From Prorocentrum cordatum (Eukaryota; Sar; Dinophyceae; Prorocentrales; Prorocentraceae), in NCBI GenBank assembly GCA_963575745.1, contig CAUYUJ010019904.1, positions 586,359 to 641,358 on the forward strand: DNA of 55,000 nt. The letters run 5' to 3'. Under the pieces are notes generated by a model that saw nothing but the letters and a program-made list of their open reading frames with translations, was not told where the DNA came from and did no database searches. The translations under genes and the position numbers were made by a program. Below are positions 1 to 11,160 of the stretch, piece by piece; position 1 is the stretch's first letter, and each line of letters begins with the position of its first letter.

Positions 1-2985
1 CCCGATGGTTGCCCCGATAGTTGCCCCGGTGGTTGTCCCGATGGTTGCCCCAATTTTTGCCCCGATGGTTGCCCCGATGGTTGTCCCCTTGGTTGCCCAG
101 GTGGTTGTCCCGATTGGTTGTCCCGATGGTTGTCCCGATGGTTGTCCTGATGGTTGTCCCGATGGTTGTCCCGATGGTTGCCCCGATGGTTGTCCCGATT
201 GGTTGTCCCGATGGTTGTCCCGATGGTGGTCCCGCTGGTTGTCCCGATGGTTGCCCCGATGGTTGCCCCGATGGTTGCCCCGGCGGTTGTCCCGATGGTT
301 GCCCCGATGGTTGCCCCGATGGTTGTCCCGATGGTTGCCCCGATGGTTGTCCCGATTGGTTGTCCCGATGGTTGTCCCCGATGGTTGTCCCGATGGTTGC
401 CCCGATGGTTGCCCCGATGGTCATCCCGATTGGTTGCCCCGGTGGTTGCCCCGATGGTTGTCCCGATGGTTGCCCCTGCGGTTGCCCCGATGGTCGTCCC
501 GATGGTTGCCCCGATGGTTGTCTCGATTGGTTGCCCCGATGGTTGCCCCAATGGTTGCCCCGATGGTTGCCCCGATGGTCGCCCCGATGGTTGTCCCAAT
601 GGCTGCCCCGATGGTTGTCCCGATGGTTGTCCCGATGGTGGTCCCGATGGTTGCCCCGGCGGTTGCCCCGATGGTTGCCCCGATGGTTGCCCCAGTGGTT
701 GCCCCGATGGTTGCCCCGATGGTTGCCCCGATGGTTGCCCCGATGGTTGCCCCGATGGTCGACCCGATGGTTGCCCCGATGGTTGTCCCGATTGGTTGCC
801 CCGATGGTTGCCCCGATGGTTGCCCCGATGGTTGACCCCTTGGTTGCCCCGCTGGTTGCCCCGATGGTTGCCCCGATGGTTGCCCCGGTTGTTGTCCCGA
901 TGGTTGCCCCGATGGTTGCCCCGATGGTTGTCCCGATGGTTGCCCCGATGGTTGTCCCGATGGTTGTCCCGATGGTTGCCCCGATTGGTTATCCCGATTG
1001 TTGTCCCGATGGTTGCCCCGGTGGTTGTCCCGATGTTTGTCCCGATGGTTGTCCCGACGGTTGCCCCGATGGTTGCCCCGATGGTTGCCCCGATGGTTGC
1101 CCCGATGGTTGCCCCGATGGTTGCGCCGATGGTTGCCCCGATGGTTGCCACGGCGGTTGTCCCGATGGTTGCCCCGATGGTTGCCCAGATGGTTGCCCCG
1201 ATGGTTGTCCCGATGGTTGACCCAATGGTTGTCCCGATGGTTGCCCCGATGGTTGTCCCGATTGGTTGTCCCGATGGTTGTCCCGATGGTTATCCCCTCG
1301 GCTGCCCCGATGGATCTCCCGATGGTTGTCCCGATGGTTGTCCCGATGGTTGCCCCGATGGCTGTCCCGATGGTTGCCCCGATGGTTGTCCTGATGGTTG
1401 TCCCGATGGTTGCCCCGATGATTGTCCCGATTCGTTGTTCCGATGGTTGCCCCGATGGTTGCCCCGATGGTTGCCCCGACGGTTGTCCCGATGGTTGCCC
1501 CGATGGTTGTCCCGATGGTTGTCCCGATGGCTGCCCCGATTGGTTGCCCCGATGGTTGCCCAGATGGTTGCCCCGCTGTTTGTCCATATGGTTGCCCCAG
1601 TGGTTGCCCCGATGGTTGTCTCGATGGTTGCCCCGAGGGATGGTTGCCCCGATGGTTGCCCCGATGGTTGTGACGATGGTTGCCCCGATGGTTGTCCCGA
1701 TGGTTGTCCCGGTGGTTGTTCTGGCGGTTGTCCCGCTGGTTGCCCCGATGGTTGCCCCAACGGTTGCCCCAACGGTTGCCCCGATGGTTGTCCCGATTGG
1801 TTGCCCCGATGGTTGTCCCGATGGTTGCCCCCCCTTGGTTGCCCCGATGGTTGCCCCGATGGTTGTCCCGATGGCCGCCCCGATTGGTTGCCCCGATGGT
1901 TGCCCCGATGGTTGCCCCGATGGTTGGCCCGATGGTTGCCCCGATGGTTGTCCCGGCGGTTGCCACGGTGGTTGCCCCGATGGTTGCCCCAATGGTTGCC
2001 CTGGTGGTTTTCCCGATGGTTGCCCCGATGGTTGCCCCGATGGTTGCTCCGATGGTTGCCCCGATGGTTGCCCCGATGGTTGCCCCGATTGGTTGTTCCG
2101 ATGCGTGTCCCGATGGTTGCCCCGATGGTTGTCCCGATGGTTGCCCCGATGGTTGCCCCGATGGTGGCCCCGATGGTTGCCCCGGTGACTGTCCCGATGG
2201 TTGCCCCGACGGTCGTCCCGGCGGTTCTCCCGATGGCTGCCCCGACGGTTGCCCCGATGGTTGCCCCGACGGTTGTCCCGATGGTTGCCCCGGCGGTTGC
2301 CCCGATTGGTTGCCCCGATGGTTGCCCCGATGGCTGCCCCGATGGTTGCCCCGATGGTTCCCCCGATGGTTGCCCCGATTGGTTGTCCCGATGGTTGCCC
2401 CGATGGTTGTCCCGACGGTTGCCCCGACGGTTGCCCCGATGGTTGCCCCGATGGTTGCCCCGATGGTTGCCCTGGTGGTTGCCCCGATGGTTACCCCCAT
2501 GATTGCCCCGATGGTTGCCCCGATGGTTGCCCTGATGTTTGCCCCGATGGTTGCCCCGACGGTTGCCCCGACGGTTGCCCCAATGGTTGCTCCGATCGTT
2601 GTCCCAGCGGTTGTCCTGGTGGTTGTCCCGATGGTTGCCCCGACGGTTGCCCCGATGGTTGTCCCGACGGTTGTCCCGGTAGTTGCCCCGATGGCTGCCC
2701 CGATGGTTGTCCCTATGGTTGCCCCGATGGTTGTCCCGATGGTTGCCCCGATGGTTGTCCCGATGGTCCTCCCGATGGTTGTCCTGATGGTTACCCCGAT
2801 GGTTGTCCCGATGGTTGCCCCGATGGTTGTCCCGACGGTTGTCCCGATGGTTGCCCCGACGAGTGCCCCGATGGTTATCCCGATGGTTGTCCCGATGGTT
2901 GCCCCGATGGTTGCCCCGATGGTTGCCCCGATGGTTATCCCGATGGTTGCCCCCTTGGTTGCCCCGATGGCGCCCCGATGTTTGA
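1..2985. repeat. 12-bp minisatellite array (CCCCGATGGTTG)n, about 250 units
   Basis: The stretch is an almost unbroken head-to-tail array of a 12-base unit, CCCCGATGGTTG, with its first C often replaced by T. Occasional 13-base units carry an extra T (CCCGATTGG) and shift the frame. Because 12 is a multiple of 3, every frame stays open for long distances and reads as four-residue repeats (CPDG, PRWL or PMVA on plus; GQPS or GTTI-like on minus). These open frames are artefacts of the repeat, not genes. The array starts before the window and ends where the AT-rich stretch begins. Confidence 0.97.
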
Positions 2986-3075
2986 TGCAGAGATAGAAAG
3001 ATAGGTGGATCGAGATATAGATATATATGTTGATATATAGATAGACATATAGATCGATAGAGATCGGCACACTGA
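2986..3075. repeat. AT-rich GATA/ATAG microsatellite
   Basis: This is a short stretch of ATAGAT/GATATA-type repeats, clearly AT-rich against the GC-rich surroundings. It separates the 12-bp array from the composite modules downstream. No coding signal is seen. Confidence 0.7.
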
Positions 3076-3312
3076 ATCGAAAAGTCGGCGCATCTACCTA
3101 CACGACCACCCCGCGGGTGATAAGGGGGTTGTGGGGGGGGGGCAATGACGACAACTGTGGTGCTGATGGCCGATGATGGCGTGAATGACGTGGCGGATTT
3201 GTTTGTTCTTTCGCTTGGGCGTTCTGTGTCATTCGGTTTGCCGCTGCGCGACGCGGCGCTCACCCCACGACGGCCCGGTCGATCTCACTATCGATGACAC
3301 CCTCGATGTCAC

Positions 3313-3697
3313 GACAGGACAGCGGCGGGCGACCGAGGGGACAACGAGGGCTACCGCTTGACACGCGCCGGCGGGGGAAACATTTATGTTGGCGAACCAC
3401 TAGCGACAGACAGGACAACGGTGGGCGACCGACGGGGCAATGCGGGATACCACTTGACACGCGCCGGCGGGGGAAACATTCACGTTGGCGAACCACTGAC
3501 GACAGACAGGACAACGGCGGGCAACCGACGGGACAACGCGGGCCACCGCTTGACACGCGCCGGCGGGGGGGACATTTGCGTTGGCAAACCACTAGCGACA
3601 GACAGGACAACGGCGGGCGACCGACGGGACAACGCGGGCCACCGCTTGACACGCGCCGGAGGGGGAAACATTTATGTTGGCGAGCCGCTAGCGACAG
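3313..3697. repeat. 96-bp tandem repeat, four copies
   Basis: Copies start at 3313, 3409, 3505 and 3601, an exact 96-bp period. Each starts GACAGGACARCGG and carries CTTGACACGCGCCGG and AAACATT. Because 96 = 32 codons, a 32-residue peptide repeat stays in frame on plus (rich in GGRPTGQRG and DTRRRG). The last copy runs straight into module B, so module B looks like a fifth, extended copy. Coding is not supported outside the array. Confidence 0.9.
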
Positions 3698-4854
3698 CAG
3701 AATGAATTCCTCTCGCCCGCGCACGCAGCTTCGCCTCGCCCGCGCGCACGACACGAACACGAAACCGAAACCGATTTCCCGGTGGGGGAATCCCCGTTCC
3801 ACTTCGATCTCACCCCCCAACCTCCGATATACCTATACGACCACCCCGCGGGTGATAAGGAGGTTGTGGGGGGGTGGGGGGAGGGGGGCGGCCCATGACG
3901 ACAACTGTGATGAACGTGGTGCTGATGGGCGATGATGGTGTGGATGACGTGGCGGATGTTTGTTTGTTCCTTCGCTTGGGCGACTTGTGTCGTTCGGCTT
4001 GCCGCTGCGCGACGCGGCGCTCAGCCCGCGACGCCCCAGTCGACGATGGGTGCACCGACGGGCAACCGTCGGGGCAACATGGGCTACCGGCGGGCAACCG
4101 ACGGGCAACCGACGGGACAACGTGGGTTACCCCTTGACAAGGCCGGGAGGGGAAACATTTGTGTTGGCGGACCCCTAGCGACAGCAGGGTGACTTCCTCT
4201 CGCTGGCCCACGCAGCTTCGCCTCGCCCGCACGCACGGCACGAACTCGAAACTCGATTTCCCGGCGGGGGGGCTCTCCGTTCCACTTCGATCTCACCCCC
4301 CAACCTCCGATATATAGGTCGGATGATAGACGGGACAGTTGAAGAAACCAGCAAGGAACTCAGACCCATTGCAAATCGACCGCCCGCCCCTTCCCCCCCA
4401 AACCTCCTTAACACCCGTAGGATGGTCCTATCGGTAGCAATCACATGGAAATAGCAATAATACTATACGACCACCCTGCGGATGATAAGGAGGTTGTGGG
4501 GGGGGTACGGGGAGGGGGGTGGCTCATGACGACAACTGTGATGAACGAAGTGCTGATGGGCGATGGTGGTGTGGATGACGTGGCGGATGTTTGTTTGTTC
4601 CTTCGCTTGGGCGACTTGTGTCGTTCCGTTTGCCGGTGCGCGACGCGGCACTCAGCCCACGACGTCCCAGTCGACGATGGGTGGGAGGAGGAGGGGGGCG
4701 ATGAATGGCAATCGAGCCTTCGTCCTAGCAAAAAAGCGACGAGCTGACCGACTTGCGTCGCCTGGCCTGAGCCCTTGAGCCGACTCAAGATTTAAGTAAT
4801 TAGGTTATAAATATAAAAAACAAAGGATACGGGAAGGAGAAGCAAGAGAAGGTG

Positions 4855-5262
4855 TCCCATGATGAACAACCATGATGGTGTCCCATGATGAGCAACCATG
4901 ATTAGCAACCATGATGAGCAACCGGCGGGACAATGATGAGCGACCTTGATGAGCAACCATGATGAGCAAGCATGATGGGCAACCGGCGGGAAAATGATGA
5001 GCAACCATGATGAGCAATCGGCGGGACAATGATGAACAACCATGATGAACAACCATGATGAGCAACCGGCGGGACAATGATGAGCAACCATGATGAGCAA
5101 CCGGCGGGACAATGATGAACAATCATGATGAACAACCATGATGAGCAACCATGATGAGCACCCGGCGGGACAATGATGAACAACCATGATGAGCAACCGG
5201 CGGGACAATGATGAGCAACCATGATGAGCAACCATGATGAACAACCATGATGAGCAACCGGC
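4855..5262. repeat. ATGATGAGCAACC 13-bp tandem array
   Basis: Units of ATGATGARCAACC alternate with GGCGGGACA-containing variants, giving about 25-30 units. The minus-strand frame reads as a HHGCSSW/PAGCSSW-like peptide repeat, which is an artefact of the array. It lies between module A3 and module B3 of the composite repeat. Confidence 0.9.
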
Positions 5263-5489
5263 GGGCAACCGACGGGACAACGTGGGCTACCGCTTGACAA
5301 GGCCGGGGGGGGGGAAACATTTGTGTTGGCGGACCCCTAGCGACAGCAGGGTGAATTCCTCGCGCTGGCCCACGCAGCTTCGCCTCGCCCGCACGCACGG
5401 CACGAGCACGAAGTCGAAACTCGATTTCCCAGTGGGGGGACTCCGTTACACTGCGATCTCACCCTCCAACCTCCGATCCGCAATCGTCT

Positions 5490-5560
5490 TCGTACCAGTA
5501 ACAAATACAAAAGGAAAGAAGAAGAAGACGAAGAAAAAAAAGAAGAAATGCCGCCCCGAG
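5490..5560. repeat. polypurine GAA-rich tract
   Basis: This is a run of AAAGAAGAAGAAGACGAAG type ending near 5550. Low complexity only. Confidence 0.7.
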
Positions 5561-5699
5561 CCGCCAACGGTCCTTCCAGGAGCTGCTACGCCGCGACTCG
5601 CTCCCGCTTCTGGAGCGACTGCGGCTGCGGCTGCAGGAGGGGCTTCGACAGCGCTGCCTGGCGCGGCTTGTCCGGATCAGGGGGCATTGAATTTAGACG

Positions 5700-5830
5700 T
5701 TGTTGCACCCGCTGGCCCTCGAGGCCTCCCGAGGCTTCTGGGGGCCTCCAGGGACCTGCGGAGGCCTCCAGAGGCCTTGGGGACCTCTGGGGGCCTCCGC
5801 GGACCTCCCGGGACCTCGAAGGACAGGGAG
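5700..5830. repeat. GGAGGCCTC-type low-complexity module
   Basis: This is a run of GAGGCCTCC, GGGACCT and TCTGGGGGCCTCC words. The same style of module recurs beside GAC arrays at about 16632-16715, 16951-17012, 20650-20735, 21124-21190 and 21318-21385, and alone at 38965-39035. It looks like a dispersed repeat family and not a gene. Confidence 0.6.
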
Positions 5831-6027
5831 CAGCAGCACGAAATAAGAACAGCGGCAGGATGAGGAACAGAAAAGAGGAGGAGGAGCAGGAGGAGGAGGA
5901 CCAGTTCAAACCCAAGACCCACCAACGGTGTTGCAACAAACCATTCCTCGAAGTTCCCCCTACACAGGCCCCTACAAGCATTTATTCTCACTTTGGGAAG
6001 TGCCCCGTTGGAAAATAATCCGATGAG

Positions 6028-6222
6028 AATCCTGAACCGTGCCAAAACACCATTCCTGGGACCTCAACGCCACAAATCAACGTTACTGTTGCATCCTCAC
6101 GATTCTGAATCGCGCCAGAACACAACTCCTGAAACGTCAAAACCGCGAATCGACGTGACTGTTGCTCCCTGAAAATCCTACATCGTGCCAAAGAGCAGCT
6201 TCTGGGACGCCAGCCATAATAA
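6028..6222. repeat. about 78-bp tandem repeat, 2.5 copies
   Basis: Copies begin at ATCCTGAACCGTGCC (about 6029), ATTCTGAATCGCGCC (about 6110) and ATCCTACATCGTGCC (about 6175). Each continues with a diverged CCTGGGACCTCAACGCC..AATCAACGTTACTGTTGC block. It lies immediately before the 84-bp array. Confidence 0.7.
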
Positions 6223-6235
6223 TAAGACAAAACGC

Positions 6236-6578
6236 TGCAAACCCTCAAGACGAATGTGCGCGGCGCGAAGGCGAGGAACCAAATGTTGAAAACAACCTGC
6301 CCTGAATCCGTGAAACTCTTTCAAACTCTTGAGACGAATGCGCGGAGCGAAGGCGAGAACCACATTTTGAAAACGGCCCGCCCTCCACCCGTGAAACGCT
6401 TTCAAACTCTTAAGACGAACGCGCGGCGCGTAGGCGAGAGCCGCATTTTAAGAACGGCCCACCCTCCATCTGTGCAACTCTTGCACATGTTTAACACGAA
6501 TATGCGCGGCGCTAAAACGAGAACCACAGTTTCAACACGACCCACCCTCCATCCGTGAAACTGTTGCAACTTTTAAGC
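6236..6578. repeat. about 84-bp tandem repeat, four copies
   Basis: Each unit contains CTCTTRAGACGAAYGCGCGGCGC, a GGCGAGARCC stretch, AACGGCCCRCCCTCC and a GTGAAACTCTTTCAA block. Copies fall at about 6240, 6325, 6410 and 6495. The period is not a multiple of three and no frame is conserved. Confidence 0.75.
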
Positions 6579-6671
6579 TTCAGGATCATGAACTGTGAGG
6601 GAGCCTCAGGCGAAACGCCGGGCCCGCCCGACCGACACATCCCGGGATGCAGCAGGGAAGACTCCCTTATA

Positions 6672-6740
6672 AGGAAAGGGAATGGTGGAGGAGGAGGAGG
6701 AGGAATAGGAGGAGGAGGAATAGGAGGAGGAGGAGGAGCA
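6672..6740. repeat. GGA trinucleotide repeat
   Basis: GGAGGAGGAGGAGGAATAGGAGGAGGA-type microsatellite. Confidence 0.85.
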
Positions 6741-6894
6741 AACCGGGAGACATGCACAAACGAACGTTTTGCGCCAGAGGGTCTAGCTTCGAGCCGAAGC
6801 GTGCCAGCGGTCCCAGGGTCAGATCAGCCAAGGGTCCCGCCAGCGTCCCCCTCTGCAGGGCCAACGCAATCAATAGCATCCGTACTCTCTTCTA

Positions 6895-7435
<541 letters not shown>

Positions 7436-7439
7436 ACCA

Positions 7440-8212
7440 ACGTCACAATTGGTGGCGCGCACAGGGGGATGATGGAGCGACGGGGCGGCATTCAAAAGGC
7501 CCAGAAGCAAGGTTTATCGAAGGCAGGCGGGGGGGCTTCTTGTAAGGCAGCCTCCCTTCCCAGACCTCTGAGCCGACGGACTGAGTCTTTCAATCCGCAG
7601 ACCCCGAAAAGCCCGTGCGCCGCCGAAGCCATCACCACCAAATCACCCCCGCATCACCGCCGCCGCTACGCTAACCAGCCCTAGCGCCGAACCCCTCCGC
7701 CCAGCAGCGCGCAGCCGCCTGGTCCGCGACGCCTTGCTCTTTATCCTCCGCGGGCTCTCGCTCCAACGGCCCGCGATCTTCATGATCTGGGCCTCCGCCT
7801 CTCGGGAGGCAGGAGGGCGGAACGCGGAGCAGGACAGGAGGGCCCCGATCATGGCGTCTGCACCGATCCTGCCCCAGGCCATCCCATATGACCCAGGCGA
7901 TCGGAAAGTAATTCCGCAAAACCCAGGCACCCGATGCCCGCGAACCTCTGGACGTCTCTCGATGTCTTTGCAGGGGGGCCAGCGGCGGTGGGCACAAGCC
8001 ACTCGATGTTTCCTCCGGCGTGCTTCAGATCGGAAGGCTGCAGGCTTTCGGCCACGAAGACATCATGGGAATTACAAGCAACGTTATGAAATGTGATACC
8101 CCAGAGAGGGGCTCCGGAGGGTGCCGAAGCCAGGCTGCCGGTCGCGCCACGTTGTTCAGCATTGCTAGTATGTCGGGCCAGCGATTCCGGAATTGTTGGT
8201 TAGGTGTGAACG
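7440..8212. other. no gene recognised
   Basis: Open frames of about 110-120 codons exist on both strands, but none shows a family motif or a clear coding pattern. I see nothing I can support here. Confidence 0.4.
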
Positions 8213-8233
8213 CGCCCCCCCCCCCCCCCCCCC
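8213..8233. repeat. poly-C tract
   Basis: A run of about 21 C residues. It is a likely sequencing-length artefact or slippage site. Confidence 0.9.
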
Positions 8234-8639
8234 AAAAGGCTGAAGCGAGATCGATGTTGTCATATGTCAAGGTTTCCTCTGCATCAGGCCACCGCACAGG
8301 CTCGACTGAACACCAGAAGTTGATACAACGGTCCCTGGATGGCCGACTGAAGAAGCCAAGTCGCGCCTGCGTAGCCAGCCCAACACAGCTAGCAAGCCAA
8401 ACCACCCCAGACCAGCCAGCCAGCGACCACCGCCAGGACAGACACCCCAACTACCCAGCGAAGCCAGCCAGCCACACCAACCCAACTCTTGACACCGTTG
8501 CCTTAATCCCTTTCTCAATTCGCTATCCGGGCTCGTGTCTCTCAGTTTGTTGCCTCCCTCGGGATACTTCCTGGTCAGCGTCATCGTCAGCATCCTCCTG
8601 TGGGATATATGTTCCCGATCTTCCCCGTCCTCCTCCTTC

Positions 8640-8781
8640 TCAGCTTCAGCATCATCAGAACCAACATCAGCAATATCACCATCATCACGACCAGCATCAT
8701 CATCGTCCTCCTCCTCGCCAGCATCAGCATTATCATCACCACCATCACCATCACCATCACCATCACCGCCATCAGCATCAT

Positions 8782-8827
<46 letters not shown>

Positions 8828-8900
8828 ATCATCAGCAGCATCGTCATCACCAACATCATCTTCATCACCAGCATCATCATCCTCATCATCATCGTCATTA
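8640..8900. repeat. CAT/CAG-rich trinucleotide array
   Basis: Second ATC/AGC array with mixed CATCACC, CATCAGCAG and CATCGTC units. The style matches the 7.3-7.4 kb part of the first array. The open frames (poly-His/Gln, poly-Ser) are artefacts. Confidence 0.9.
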
Positions 8901-9039
8901 ACTGTTTCAAGCTGGAAAGAAGCGCATGACGGCCGATCACCAAATATGAGCCCAAGCTCCGTGCACGACCACGTGAACTCGAAAGCAAGACTTGTCTGAA
9001 AAAAACATGCATGATACCGGAGAAAAAAACAATCAGGGC

Positions 9040-9183
9040 TATAGGGCTAGGGGGCTATAGGGCTATAGGGTTATTGAGCTATAGAGCTATAGAGCTATAG
9101 GGCTACAGAATTGTAGGGCTATTGGGCTATTGGGCTAGTGGGCTATTCGGCTATAGGGCTATAGGGCTATAGGGCTATAGGGC
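9040..9183. repeat. GGGCTATA tandem array
   Basis: Units of GGGCTATA(G) with GAGCTATA and GGGCTATTG variants, about 17 copies. It is followed directly by the GGGCACCC array. Confidence 0.9.
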
Positions 9184-9370
9184 ATCCCCGGGGACCCCCG
9201 GGCACGCCCGGGCACCCGGGCACCCGAGCACCCGGGCACCCGGGCACCCCTGGGCACCCCCTGGGCACCCAGGCGTGCAGCGAAAATCGGCGGCCAACCT
9301 CACCCCCGAGCACCCCCGGGCACCCGGGCACCCGGGCGTGCAGCGAAAATCGGCGGCAAACCTAACCTAA
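9183..9370. repeat. GGGCACCC array with duplicated GCAGCGAAAATCGGCGGC spacer
   Basis: Units of CCCGGGCAC, self-complementary in part, are interrupted twice by the same spacer: GCGTGCAGCGAAAATCGGCG at about 9272 and again at about 9336, each followed by MAACCT. The array therefore has a higher-order unit of about 65 bp. Confidence 0.85.
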
Positions 9371-10735
9371 CCATATGAATCCGCTAGGACCCCTACAGAA
9401 GCAAGCTCTGATTGGGGAACTTAATGTACCGCGGGATGGCGCTCATGGCGACACTCTGTCCTGCCAATGCGGCTGCACCACTCTCGAGGGACGGGTGCTT
9501 CTGAGGAAGCCCTGCCCTGCCAGCGTGGCCAAAACGAAAGGAAGAGGAGGGGGGAAGGAGGATTAGGACAAGGACGAAGGGGGAAACGACCGCTGCGAAC
9601 AACGCGCGGCGAGAGCACACGGGGCGAGGACGCGGCCGCGGGGCGTGAGCCATCTGACCCCGCCGTTAGGCGCGCGCGTCCGCGCCTCACTGAGGGAGGC
9701 AAGAGGATCAGAAGGAGGAGAGAGGGGAGCAGAGGGAGGGAGAGGAGGAAGGAAGCCGCACAGCTCGGGCATGGGCCGAGGCGAGAGGCGGGAGGACAAA
9801 AACGACCAGAAAAACCCAGCACAGTTTTATTAAACTGTGCTGAATTATTCCCTACGAGCTTACGCACAGGATGCCGAAAAAAAGGGCGTGCATAGCCCCG
9901 CAAAAATCACGGGGAAGGCTTGGTCTGGTTTGGGAGGAACGGCGAGTGGGCCTGCAGGGTGGAGGTGGGCCTGGACCTCCCGCAGCCAGAGCTGGGGGAT
10001 GGGCGGCGGGCGGATCTGATGTGGGACGTCGGGGGGCCGGTGGTCGAATGGCCACAGTTCGGCGCGAGAGGTGCCAGCGGCAGTAAATTTCAAAGGAAAA
10101 TCAGGCTCGTCTCTTATCCACGCGTCGCGGGGAATCGCGAGCTGTCGAGGCGGGCCAGCCGAGCACCCGTCAACTCTGGCGGGAACGATTGTAGACCTGC
10201 GGGTGCTCAGCGCGTCGAGTGGCCCTAGCGACCGCGGGATCGCGCGTGGCCCCGTCGACGTCGAGGAGGGCGCGGGAGGGCCGAGAGGACGACCGATGGG
10301 GGCCCTGTATGCGGGTGCACCGGAAGATCCTGGCTCTTCAACGGGCGTCGCCCACGTAGCCAGCTCCGACGCAGGCGGCTTCCATCGGGCGCAGGCACGG
10401 ATGCGCACTCGGGCCATGAACACGTACTATCCTGTTTCCAGGTGCCAGGCCTGGCGCTTAGCACTCAGACGCGGCCGATAGAAGCGCCGCCGATGGCGGC
10501 GGTAATGGCAACGTGGATCTGCGACAGCGTGCACTGAGTGAGATCGACCAGCCACAGAAGGTGACGTCCGTCCTGGCACGCGGCAGGAGGGCCACCCTGA
10601 GGGGCGCAATAGCCCCATGTGTGAAGGCCCCGATGGCGCAGCGCGGGGCGTCCAGCAAAGGAGATTGCAGAAAGATGGCGCAGAGGGCCTCCTGGGCGTG
10701 CACGACAAGCAGGCCTTGCGCATCAAGCCCTATTC
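9371..10735. other. no gene recognised
   Basis: GC-rich sequence with overlapping open frames on both strands (for example plus 10071-10481 and minus 9860-10423). None carries a motif that I recognise. A GGA-rich purine stretch lies at about 9540-9750. No feature can be supported. Confidence 0.35.
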
Positions 10736-11129
10736 TTAGGCCAAGCTCCGAAGCGGCAGCGCTGGCCCTGGCTCCGAGGGGCCAGCCTGCACAGGGAAGG
10801 CATCGCAGGAGCTGACTCCATCTCCTGCCGGGGGCGGCCCCGCAGAAGGAGGTGGCGGGGCGGGCACGTCGGCAGAACTGGCGGGGCCCGAAGCGGCGCA
10901 GCAGCCTCCATCGGGCAAGGTATCTCCGCCGCCCCGCTCGTCGCGGCGCTGGCGCTCGCCGCCCAGCCCGCGCATCCATCGCTCCAGGGGGGGGGTATTC
11001 GATGGGGCGGCCTGCGAGGAGAGAGAGAGAGAGAGACAGAAAAAGAGAGAGAGAGAGAGAAAAAAAAAAAAAACAAAAAAAAAAAAGAGAGAGAGAGAGA
11101 GAGCGAGAAAAACAAAAAAAAAAAAAAAA

Positions 11130-11160
<31 letters not shown>

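Larger units (their letters stand above)
3095..5480. repeat. composite repeat: modules A and B, three copies each
   Basis: Module A (about 190 bp; begins ACCACCCYGCGG and contains GATGACGTGGCGGAT and TTCGCTTGGGCG) occurs at about 3100-3275, 3838-4040 and 4467-4675. Module B (about 200 bp; begins GGGACAACG, contains AAACATTTRTGTTGGCG, ends in a CGATCTCACCC..CCTCCGAT block) occurs at about 3640-3830, 4100-4315 and 5265-5480. The order is A-B-A-B-A-B. Two tandem arrays fill the first and third A-to-B intervals (3313-3697 and 4855-5262). The long open frames across the block change phase between copies, so I do not call them genes. Confidence 0.85.

Noticed and set aside
5-3263. Open frames of up to 782 codons on both strands
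   Set aside because: They follow from a 12-bp repeat that has no stop in most phases; composition is four-residue periodic.
4770-4790. CTTGAGCCGACTCAAG as a leader remnant
   Set aside because: Short partial match; better explained as a small palindrome.
9362-9372. CCTAACCTAACC as a telomere repeat
   Set aside because: Only two units and the motif differs from the TTTAGGG type expected; internal position.
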